From Euryodendron excelsum (taxonomy: Eukaryota; Streptophyta; Magnoliopsida; Ericales; Pentaphylacaceae), in contig CM065388.1 of the NCBI GenBank assembly GCA_033060915.1, forward strand, positions 21,550,501-21,614,500: 64,000 bases of DNA. The letters run 5' to 3'. The notes beneath the pieces were generated by a model, which saw only the letters and a list, made by a program, of their open reading frames with translations, ran no database searches and was not told the origin of the DNA. Shown here piece after piece: positions 12,494 through 21,367 of the stretch. Every line of letters begins with the position of its first letter. Position 1 is the stretch's first letter. The position numbers and the translations under genes are program-made.

Positions 12494-12602
12494 CATGCTG
12501 TAATGCATTTAAGTCCCATCCCTTCTAAATGACTCTCAAAAGTCTTCGCTGGTAAGGTCTTTATAAAGGGATCTACCAGGTTGTCTACTGATGCAATCCC
12601 TA
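12494..12602 (-). pseudogene. C-terminal end of a Ty1/copia polyprotein
   Basis: The minus strand encodes the last ~35 residues of a copia RNase H domain: a VDNLVDPFIK motif, then KTFESHLEGMGLK, then a TGA stop at 12494. This is the standard tail of copia pol (ADPLTK-type motif and HxxxMG-type motif). Only this tail remains: at about 12602 it is joined to A1 LTR sequence, so the rest of the element and its 5' LTR are missing. Reading frame and stop are intact within the remnant. Confidence 0.88.
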
Positions 12603-12603
12603 T

Positions 12604-12689
12604 ACTCAAGTCCTTTTTTCAAAACTCTCTATCAATTCAAGATCCCTATTTCAAATTCCATGTTTCCAAACATTTATCTCAAAACTTGC
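12604..12689 (+). repeat. Right copy of 85-bp duplication flanking the copia insertion
   Basis: It matches 11085-11169 with a few substitutions; beyond it the A1 LTR continues ('atcatgcatc'). Confidence 0.8.
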
Positions 12690-13229
12690 ATCATGCATCA
12701 TTCATCCAAAAATTAATGACCAAACCCCGTTTTCAAAATTCTAAAGTGGATGATAGTAACCGGTTATTCAAGTGAGTGAATTAAGGGTGATTAGACATGT
12801 AGGTATCGAAAGGGTGGGGTAGGGTGATGATCTTAGAATATCTTCCCTACACGTAACCAACCCCCGGACCATAGATTTCTATTTTCGAGAGACTAAAAGG
12901 GGGTTATTTTCAAAAAGGGCTTAAAACTTTTCAAAATTTGCCAAACAACCTATTTTCTTAAAAATCCTCTCTTGAGGAGGTTTTCCAAAATCTTTTTTAA
13001 AAAAACCCCAAGTTTAATCTTCGGATTATACTTAGTTTTAAGTGACCTAACTCACCTTAATTAAGTTAGATGTCGACTCCTATTTTTCTAAAAAAAAAAA
13101 GCCTTTAGTCAAGTCAATTTCAAGTTCAAACCTTGTCGCACTGGTCCTTCTAGGAGGATGAGTTTTAATGACAGACTTCCATGCTTTTTCCTGAGCTAAA
13201 AGGACTTGGTTAAAAACCGGGGCGCGACA

Positions 13230-14672
13230 ACTACCATGCAATTTTTGGCTTGACTCCACTAGAAGTAACTCCGAAAGGTCCAAAAATGTTCCAAGAGGCC
13301 AGGAATGATTCAGAAGGCCTGAAAGGGACAAAAACCCTTCAGATACTGTCTCGAAGGTAACGAGCTTGAAAAACAACGTCGGGATTGTTGAAATGATCGA
13401 CCAAGCCATTAGGGGCAAAACGGTCAACTAGACCAGGAAACCACAAGAATGGACTTGGAATGTCCCATAAGAAGGCTTGAAGCTTGGAAAAACTATCTAG
13501 AATATTCTAAGGGATTGCCGGTTTGATACCCAGAGTCGACGTGGTTGGAAAAAGTGACCAACCTATTAGGGGCAAAATGGTCATTTTATACCGGGCTTGC
13601 CAGAATGGACTCGAAATGTTCTAGAAAGGTGCTATAAGATTGAGAATACTATTAGAAGCATTCACGGGAGGTTATCGGTTTGATACCCAGAGCCGGTGTA
13701 GTTCCCAGAGGCGATTGGATGCTTGGGGGCAAAATGGTCATTTTGATCGAATGGTCCCGGAATTGGTCCAAAATCGACTGGAAGGCATTCGAACATGCCG
13801 AATTTTCCTTGAGAAAATCTTACAAAGATGGACTTACCGCTCTGAGGACTTAGGTACTTTCTTAAGAAGCGTGTTGGAAAAGGCCAAAGGGTCAGTTTGG
13901 TCATTTTTCACCAAAATGGGCCAACAGGCACTGGTGTTGACCCGAATTTTGAGTGTTTCCTTCATTCTGATACTGTGTGACAAGTGGATTTCCAAAGGTA
14001 TCTCGTCTTTTGGTAAACGTGTCACGACCAAGAGGCGAGTTCGGTCCCGTGACATAGGGGTTTTGTTGGCAATTCTCGATTTCGACCTGTTTACGAGTGT
14101 TTCCTCCACTCTGACGGCGTGCGTTCATTCTAGAGATTGTCTGATCTTGGGAAGCTGTTAGATGGACTTATCATCTAAGTTATCAATTTTCTCGAAAGAC
14201 GTGCTAGATAACAGACATTTTACATTGGCGAGCTAGCAGGTGCTAGAAGTGAACCACTTTATCATTTTGGGAACTTGGGTTCCATCCCAGTCAACAAGTT
14301 TGAAGAGACTTACCGTTCCGAGAAGTTTTCTCGGAGCACATGTTGGACTAGATAGACTTATCGCTTGAGGGATCAACTTTCTCAAAAGGCGTGCTATATT
14401 TGATTTAAATTGAAATTGAAAATTAGATTTGAGATTGAAATTGGGGCTTACCGTCTTTAGGAAGACGTGCCAATTAAAATTGGTCAGAAGCAATGTCCCA
14501 AGAGCATTTTGGCTATTTTGCCTCTATTGGGCCTGGCAGGCTCGCAAAGCGATTGATTGACTGGATTGAGACTGGAAGACTAGTTCTGACCTGAAAGTGT
14601 CTATGTCGGTTTAAATGTGAGTCTAGTCGAATCGGAGATTGGCGAACAAGCAAAAATGGTGTGCTTACAAGT
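13230..14672 (-). mobile_element. T1 5' LTR, U3 half (minus strand)
   Basis: The minus strand starts TGTAAGCACACC at 14672, matching the LTR start TGTAAGCACCCC at 27967, and continues with the U3 blocks also seen at 1-1082. It stops exactly where A1 ends (13229/13230). Adding the piece at 3560-~6480 gives about 4.4 kb, close to the 4.8 kb of the T2 3' LTR, and the TATA box then falls at a similar distance from the LTR start. The two pieces are therefore read as one 5' LTR split by A1. Open frames at 13640-14161 and on the opposite strand are chance frames in U3. Confidence 0.75.
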
Positions 14673-14953
14673 GTCTCCTTGAATTTCTATACATGTCCAT
14701 CTCATTTTCAATCCAGATATCATGATTTGAAAGGAGATAGAGTTGTGACAGGGCCATTAATGACTTTATGTGTCATCCTAGGAAGGTTAGAAAGGAAATT
14801 CAGACACTTGGTAGATACAAAAGTCCAGAGATTTAAAATAGACAGGAATTAAATAACCCACTGAATTTCTCAATACTGAAAAACAAGGGCACCCTTTTAA
14901 AGCAAAGATGCCAGTGGTCCTGATAACCCTTCTTTCGTGTCTATATTCATTAA
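14673..14953. other. Flanking DNA right of T1
   Basis: AT-rich unique-looking sequence immediately outside the T1 LTR start. No gene or repeat is recognised. Confidence 0.5.
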
Positions 14954-15100
14954 TGCTTCATTTGGAACCCAAATTTTTGGTTAGAAAAGTAAAGGAAAAG
15001 TAAAATGTGAGGGAAAAAAGAATAAAAATACTCTTTCATTTTGTTCTATTTTCCTTTACCTTTTACTTTTTCCACAAATATTCAGGTTCCAAATGGAATG
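14954..15100. mobile_element. Small MITE with TAA flanks
   Basis: This 147-bp unit has imperfect terminal inverted repeats sharing CATTTGGAACC (left 14959-14969; right as GGTTCCAAATG near 15085-15096). The inverted similarity extends inward through purine-rich/pyrimidine-rich arms (aaaagtaaagg / cctttacctttt). TAA lies on both sides (14951-14953 and 15101-15103). A 3-bp T/A-rich TSD fits a PIF/Harbinger (Tourist) MITE. There is no coding capacity. Confidence 0.55.
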
Positions 15101-15251
15101 TAAAGGGCAATTGCAAATGAGTTAGACAATTAATGACTGCAGTGTTGTCATTAGAGCTATAGAGATTACATCTGCTAATCATTTTAATTCTTTTTCACTA
15201 AGAATTTTTTTCCTTTTGGTGATAATGCATCAAACCAATATATGTGCATTA

Positions 15252-15529
15252 CAGCCTGTTTGGAACTTGTGGGAGGGAAGAAAACGAAAGAGAAATTTTA
15301 AAATTTTTTCCTTTCATGGTTTGATTTTACTTAGAAGGGAAAGTGAAGGAAAAATGAAGAAAGAGAGGAAAAAAAAGAATCACTTTCTTTTCTCTCTCTT
15401 CTTTGCTTATATTTTCATTTTACCTTTTTAACAAAAGCGAACATAGAATGTAAAATATTTTTTCTTCTTTTTCACTTTCCCTTCGTTTCAATCCTCTTCC
15501 CTTCCCTCCTCTATATTCCAAACCGGCTG
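15252..15529. mobile_element. 278-bp MITE with TTA target duplication
   Basis: Terminal inverted repeats are CAGCCTGTTTGGAA (left) and, reverse-complemented, CAGCCGGTTTGGAA (right), with one mismatch. TTA lies on both sides (15249-15251 and 15530-15532). The interior is purine-rich on the left arm and pyrimidine-rich on the right arm, a foldback design like the neighbour at 14954. A TTA TSD suggests PIF/Harbinger. The 71-codon frame inside is not a gene. Confidence 0.65.
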
Positions 15530-15532
15530 TTA

Positions 15533-16118
15533 ATAACAACAACTTCAAAGGTTTGACTTAAAAATTGGCGTTTATTTCCAAATAATCACAAACTGCTGGA
15601 CCAGAGAACAATGTGGTATGACGCTTGTAAAAGAACCACTTCCACACAAGAATGTTAACAATGGCCTATCTTGAATGAGACTGCATGTGGTACTACACCA
15701 TCCATGCGAGGCTAGAAATAAATACCTTCGAGTGGTGCATTTTGAAAATAGAATTGTCTCTTTCAATGGCTGATAAGGGATAGGACCCAATTGATATCCT
15801 CTACCTAATACAAATTAGTCTTCTTCATCGTGTTAAAATGCCCATCTGGACGCCCAAGGTGCCTTACCAATTCCATTCTCAGCTGTAGGAAGTGGCAATC
15901 CATTTTTTTCAAACTAAAGAAAGCAAAGTGATGGGCCTTTGTTTCTTAAAATAAAAGTGTGCATAGAGAGGTGAGAGGAGAGAGAGAGATGAGAGAACCT
16001 GATATGAAGATACAATCCATATGTATGAAAGAGTTAGGGAATTATTGTCTACTTACTTGTTGCTTTTGGTAGGAAAAGGCCCGCCTATTGCCCAACGAGT
16101 TATCTGTCATGTTGGATA
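15533..16118. other. Intergenic sequence, nothing recognised
   Basis: AT-rich sequence with a short GA-rich patch near 15965-15995. A 72-codon minus-strand frame (15572-15790) has no recognisable domain and is not called. Confidence 0.5.
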
Positions 16119-18129
16119 TGTTGACTCAAGGTTGATTCCTATGTTGATTTTGATGATAACTAAACCTTGTGTTATTTTACTAATGCATTTACTTAGTGTG
16201 TAGATTAATAAAGTTTATAATTTAGACTTAAAGTTCAATCTTAAGTCTAATACTTGTCAAAGTAAATGTACAACAAGTTCAAGATCAAGTAGTAAATTTC
16301 AAGAGCTATGCAATGAACCAAGCAGAGGATTGATGCCTATTTCTACTTCAAACAAATGATTTGCATTCGAAGAGATTGAAGGTGTTCAAATGAAGATTTC
16401 ATCAAGTATGCATAGACTCAATGAAGATTAACTTACACTCAAGGAAGATTGAGGACTTCATCAGAAAGTGCAATGATTAGTTAAAGACAATTTGATTGTG
16501 GAGATGTTGAAAATGCTAAAATGAAGACTTCATCAAGTATGCAAAGATCAATTCCAGATTATGTGATTGAAGCTGCTTAAGAAGAAGATTCATGTTGATT
16601 GTTTGATCTCTACATGGAATCCAAGTGAAGAATTCTTCTACAATGTAAAGAATCAATCAAGACAATTTGTATGAAGAGAATTCATCAAGCTTACAAAAGT
16701 CTCATTGAAGTAATTTTATAGAAAAAAGAAGAATTGCTAGCACAGAAAAAAATCAACAATGAAGCATTATGAAGCTCTACATAATAGAGAAAGCTTGACA
16801 TTGAAAGAAAATGTTCTACAATGAAAGAGGAAGCTCGGCAAACAAAGAAGAAGAGAAGTTCAAAGTTGATTGAATGAAGCTCTGATAGTTTGGAAATCAA
16901 GAAGAGTTTAATAATGATTGATTCAATCCAAATTGAATAGAAGTCATCTCTGATGAGTTAAAAAGTTTTGATTGATCATCATACCCTAAAGAGAAGATTC
17001 CTTGAAGATCTTATATTATTGCTGAGATGAATTGAATCATTGAAAGTCAAAAAGCAGACTTCTGGGCAATGAGCGGATTCATGGAAATGAGGAGTCGCCT
17101 TATAAAGACAGACACAGAAAGCTTGAAAACAAAATGTGCAAAGAGCCAACTCATGGAAATGAGGAGTTGCCTCATGAAGACAGATGCAGAAAACTTGAAG
17201 ATCAAATGAACAAAGAGCCGACTCTTTGATATAAAGAATCGACTTATGAAACCTGAAGTAAGTTTTCTGTACAAAGAGCGGACTCATGAAAATTAAAGAG
17301 TCGCCTCATGACGGCAAAAGCAAAATGACGTGAAGACAGAATGAATAAGGAGCCAACTCATTATATGAAAGTGGACTCATGGAGACAGTGGACAACATCT
17401 GGTAAATGCAGAACTAGAAGTGTCGACTCTACAAGCTTGGAGTCGACCCCTGGGATATAATGGCTAGTTTTTCTAACGTTATAACGGACTGGACGTGCAA
17501 TAAATGAAGCCTAACAACCTCCAACGGATGAAATCAATACAGGGTTTTATATACAAGCTTCCAGCTACATTTATAACAAGAAGAAAGACAAGAAACAAGG
17601 ATCAACTGACTGATCAACCGAAATTCCTGAACATTCCTCTTATCTTCACTTTGTGAGCTTTGATTGTATAATCCACTCTTGTTAGAGAGTTTGTGAGTTA
17701 CTTGTATATCTTTATACACTTGTAAGTGAGAGTTTGAGAGTTCTCTTAAGAAAGAAAAACTCTTGTAAGTTTGAGTGGAGCTTGGACAAAACCACTTGAT
17801 GGTTGAAGAACTTGGATAGAGAGTTCTTGTGTATAGTGAGCTGAGCACTTGATTAATCAGTAACCCATTTGTAATTGGAGATTACATAATGGAGGAAGAC
17901 TTCAAGGGGATCTTGAGGTGAGGACGTAAACCACGGATTGTAGTTGAACCTTAGTAAATCTGTGTGCTCTTTCTATTGCTCTATTTTTTTTTCTTCTGCT
18001 GATTACATTGCATCACATATAGATTGTTCACTGTTACATTATTTAGATTAATTTTAATTAATCATAATTGTTATTAATCTTCGAAAAACCCAATTCACCC
18101 GGCCTCTTGGGTTACCTTTTGGGCCAACA
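16119..18129 (+). mobile_element. Solo LTR of a SIRE-type copia element
   Basis: This 2011-bp LTR begins TGTTGACTCAAGG and ends GGGCCAACA, with termini TGTTG/CAACA. It matches the copia LTR at 34567-36545 in opposite orientation across its length, including the 'cttaagtctaatac' block, the 'gagtcg' minisatellite and the end 'ggcctcttgggttacctttt'. No PBS or gag follows and no PPT precedes, so it is a solo LTR. Flanks are GGATA (16114-16118) and GGATG (18130-18134), a 5-bp TSD with one mismatch. Confidence 0.8.
17040..17460 (+). repeat. ~65-bp 'gagtcg' minisatellite inside the SIRE LTR
   Basis: Six or so degenerate units carry 'gagcsgactcatgraaatgaggagtcgcctcatgaagacag'-type sequence. Each contains GAGTCG with an inverted partner. 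The same array is at 35220-35640 in the other SIRE LTR. Confidence 0.65.
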
Positions 18130-19909
18130 GGATGAAATTGCTAAAGTTTGCAGTTTAGTAGTCACCACAGGGGTTTTAGTGTCTCAAGGGTTTAGTGACA
18201 CAAATTGAACCTTAGGAAGGCTCCAGTGTCCTAGGGTAAAGAGTAATTTATCTGACATACATCTATTTATACTATATATTATAGCAGAATGATAGGAGGT
18301 CTTTGAGGTTGAAAGACTTAATCTATTTTTTTACTTTTTTGAATTTTTAAATAACTAATTTTAAATGTGTCGTAATTGCATTGGTCTAATTATAAATTAT
18401 AGAAACTTCTACTTTATACTAATGATTAGTAAATCTTTGCTTAAATTGAAGTAATCTTATGTTACTTTGAAAATTTTTACATATCTTTCATAAATTTAGA
18501 AAGTTTTTCCTTAATTTTTTAAAAACTTAGAATTGTTATTTTAAATTTCTTAAATTCCTCTTTATAATTTTAGAAAGTTCCTCCTTAAATTTAAAAATAA
18601 TATTATGATTATATTAAGTTTAAAAACAATATGAGTAGTCGATCTAGCCCTGACCCTACGTGCCTATGACTTCGTTTATTCTTTTACAATTTTGGAAAGT
18701 TCTTACTTAGATTCAAAACTTTAGAATTTTCTATTCAAATCCTTTTAATTTGTATTTTTAGAAAGACAAATACAAATAAATCTATATTATATATTATTGC
18801 AATAGGCTATGAGACTATTAAAGTTGAAACATTTAACTCAATCTTTTAATTTTTTAATTTTATATCCCAATTCCAAAATGTCCAATCTTGTGGCTTCAAT
18901 GATAAGTTAAAAAAGCATTTTATAAATGAAATAAGTAATCTCTAAATTTTTATTCTTCAATCTCAATTTCTTAGAAATGTAATAACCATCAAACTATATT
19001 ATATAGTACAGATAACAATTAGTTATGATGTTCTTAAAGTTAAAAATCTTGATTCAACTTTCCAACTTATTGGTCTTACTTTATATTTATTTTTGTTTTG
19101 ATTCTTAATCAATATGACAAGTTTATCAAAATTCCTTCAAATATGCTCATTCACAAATTTTTAATGGAAATAAAAAGTAATTTCAATTTTAATGAAGAAT
19201 TTCTTAGGATATAGATGCATAAATTTGGATAAATTTTTAGCTTTAAGTAATAACTAGCAATGAACTCATGCTATGCACGGAAGTAGAGAATAAATTTAAA
19301 AATAATTTTTTTATAATAAAAAATAATTATTTTTAGGGTAAATTATATTGATCTCCCTTCAACATTTACGAAATTACATGGACCTCCCACAATATTTCAA
19401 AAATTCATATTAGTAAAACTCATATTAGTAGTATCAACTTTAAGAACATAATATCAATTTTTCATTTTTATTTAAAAATTTTAAATTTATTCTCTATGTT
19501 AATTTTTTTAAAACGAAGAATTGTTATTTTAAATTTTTTTAAATCCCTCTTTTATAATTTTAGAAAGCTCCTCCTTAGATTTTAAAATAATATTAGGATT
19601 ATTATTTTGAATTTCCTTAAATTTTTCTATTATAATTTTGGAAAGCTCTTGCTTATATTCAAAACTTTAAAATTTTCTATTCAAGTCCTTTTAATTTTTA
19701 TTTTTAGAATGACAAATACAAATAAATCTGTAGTATATATTGTTGCAATTGGCTATGAGACCATTAAAATTGAAACATTTAACTTTTCTTTTAATTTTAT
19801 GTCCCTCTTGTAAAATGTCTAATCTTGTGGCTTCAATAATTAGTTATAAAAACAACTGAATTTTATACCTCTCTCCAAAAGAAAGAGAGGTACAATCGGT
19901 TATGATGTT
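18130..19909. other. AT-rich region with a ~1-kb spaced direct repeat
   Basis: 18515-18905 and 19500-19845 are homologous in the same orientation: both read 'gaattgttattttaaattt', then 'tttggaaagytcttrctta', then 'gacaaatacaaataaatctrta', then 'atcttgtggcttcaat'. The sequence between them resembles neither copy. No gene is seen. The second copy runs up to the broken end of the copia RNase H. Confidence 0.55.
19255..19285 (-). mobile_element. Possible Helitron 3' end
   Basis: On the minus strand a short hairpin CGTGC-ATA-GCATG is followed about ten bases later by CTAGT, the form of a Helitron 3' terminus. A closely similar hairpin occurs at 39701-39719. The 5' end was not found, so only the terminus is proposed. 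Confidence 0.4.
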
Positions 19910-21160
19910 TTTAGCTACTACATATTCAGCCTCAGCTGTGGAGAGAGCAACTGAATTTTGTTTCTTGCTATACCAAGATACAATCATGTTGCCTAGGAGT
20001 TGACAAGAGCCACTTATGCTTTTCCTATCAACTCTACTCCTCGCATAGTCAGCGTCAATATAGACATTTAAATTAAAGCATGTACTCTTTGGATACCATA
20101 ATCCAAGATATGGTGTGTGCTTAAGATAACGAAATATTCTTTTTACAACAATTACATGAGATTCTTTAGGATTGGATTGAAAACGAGCACATAAGCAAAT
20201 ACTAAACATTATGTCTAGTCTACTAGCAGTTAGATACAATAAGGAACATATCATGTTTCTATAAAGTTTAGTATCTACTGACTTACCTTTCTCATCGCTA
20301 TCTAATTTTATTGTAGTACTCATTGGAGTACTTATAGACTTTGCATCTTCCATGCCAAACTTTCTTATCATGTCCTTGATGTATTTGGCTTGGTTGATGA
20401 AGATGTCTTCATTCGATTGCTTGATTTGAAGTCAAAGAAAGTAGTTCAGCTCGCCCATCATACTTATCTCAAATTCTCCCTGCATACACTTAGCAAATTC
20501 TTCGCAAAGCGATTTGTTAGTAGCACCGAATATAATATCATCCACATAAATTTGTACTACAAGCATATCACTGTTTTTTATTTTCATAAAAAGAGTGATA
20601 TCTATTTTTCCTTTAGAAATACCTTTTTCAATCAAGAATTTACTTAATCTTTCATACCAAGCCCTTGGGGCTTGCTTCAAACCAAACAAAGCTTTTATGA
20701 GTTTGAAACCATGGTCAGGAAATTTTGGATTTTCAAATCCAGGTGGTTGTTCAACAACAACTTTTTTGGTGATAAAACCATTTAGAAATGCACTTTTAAC
20801 ATTCATTTGATACAACTTAAAATATTTAAAACAGGCAAATGTAAGTAATAATCTAATGCCTTCTAATCTAGTTACCGGAGTATAAGTTTCATCAAAATCA
20901 ATGCCTTCCTCTTGGCTATAACATTGAGCAACAAGTCATGCCTTGTTCCTCACAACAACTCCGGACTCATCCATTTTATTTCTGAATACCCATTTAGTTC
21001 CAATGACTGGATGATCACTAGGTCTAGGAACAAGGTGCATACCTCATTCCTTTCAAATTGGTTTAATTCTTCTTGTATTGCATTTATCCAAAATTCATCT
21101 TTCAGCATCATCAAAACATCTAAGCTCTATTTGTGATAAAAATGCAAGATGATTACATAC
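19910..21160 (-). pseudogene. SIRE-type copia reverse transcriptase and RNase H (broken)
   Basis: On the minus strand, from about 21160: the start of the RT domain (CNHLAFLSQIE motif, then a GTKWVFRNK motif near 20960), the NVKSAFLNGF motif near 20800, a GLKQAPRAWYERL motif near 20670 and the catalytic YVDD near 20540. RNase H follows (SRVDRKSISG near 20030, KKQNSVALSTAEAEYV near 19955). The frame is interrupted by stops (for example near 21095 and at 20431) and a frame change, and homology is lost near 19910. It fits the same SIRE-like family as the gag at 32752-34509; the integrase that should lie between them is absent, and T2 now sits there. Not functional. Confidence 0.88.
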
Positions 21161-21172
21161 ATGCAAAGAAAA

Positions 21173-21205
<33 letters not shown>
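21173..21205 (+). repeat. 33-base G homopolymer
   Basis: Thirty-three consecutive G residues lie inside the inverted LTR segment. At the same LTR position A1 (8600-8612) and T2's 3' LTR (30140-30155) have short C runs on the other strand, so the tract looks like expansion of a C run present in this LTR family. Length may be affected by sequencing. Confidence 0.9.
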
Positions 21206-21206
<1 letters not shown>

Positions 21207-21367
21207 AGAGATAGGGGATTAAAATAGAGAAAACCCAATTGGGTTAGGAGAGAGAAGAGAGAAGGGGAAGTGTAGAAATTTAAATAGAAAACCTACCTCA
21301 TGTCTTGTTCATTTTGCGTACCTTGCTTTTCTTCGGTCTTCGCTTCACTTCAGTTTTAGTCTTCGAG
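21206..21367 (-). repeat. Inverted LTR segment within T2's 5' LTR
   Basis: The plus strand matches the plus strand of 5965-6115, which belongs to a minus-strand LTR ('ggattaaaata', 'ccaa.tgggttaggag', 'agaagagag'). The sequence right after it (from ~21368) matches T1 on the minus strand. The segment is therefore inverted relative to the rest of T2's 5' LTR. Confidence 0.75.

Larger units (their letters stand above)
6480..13229 (+). mobile_element. A1: solo LTR of a Tat-type element nested in T1
   Basis: This plus-strand LTR is homologous end to end with 27967-32746. It shares the 'gagacc...ccaacacc' array (~6600-6960), three ~208-bp hairpin units (~7410-7900), the TATA box (8246), the 'cctaggttaacc' array (~9690-10040), the GAACTAC block (~11010) and a terminus ending GCGACA at 13229. 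No PBS or internal domain follows; T1 LTR sequence resumes at 13230, so it appears to be a solo LTR. The copia insertion at 11170-12602 inflates its length. The TG start is not clear (homology fades between 6425 and 6540), and I found no target-site duplication, so the 5' limit is approximate. Confidence 0.72.

Noticed and set aside
6568..13234. 5-bp target duplication around A1
   Set aside because: GAAGC on the left does not match ACTAC on the right, and homology with the other LTR extends left of 6578, so the left boundary itself is uncertain.
13640..14161. 173-codon plus-strand frame
   Set aside because: Antisense to T1 LTR U3; the same sequence at 1-600 is broken differently, so no protein constraint.
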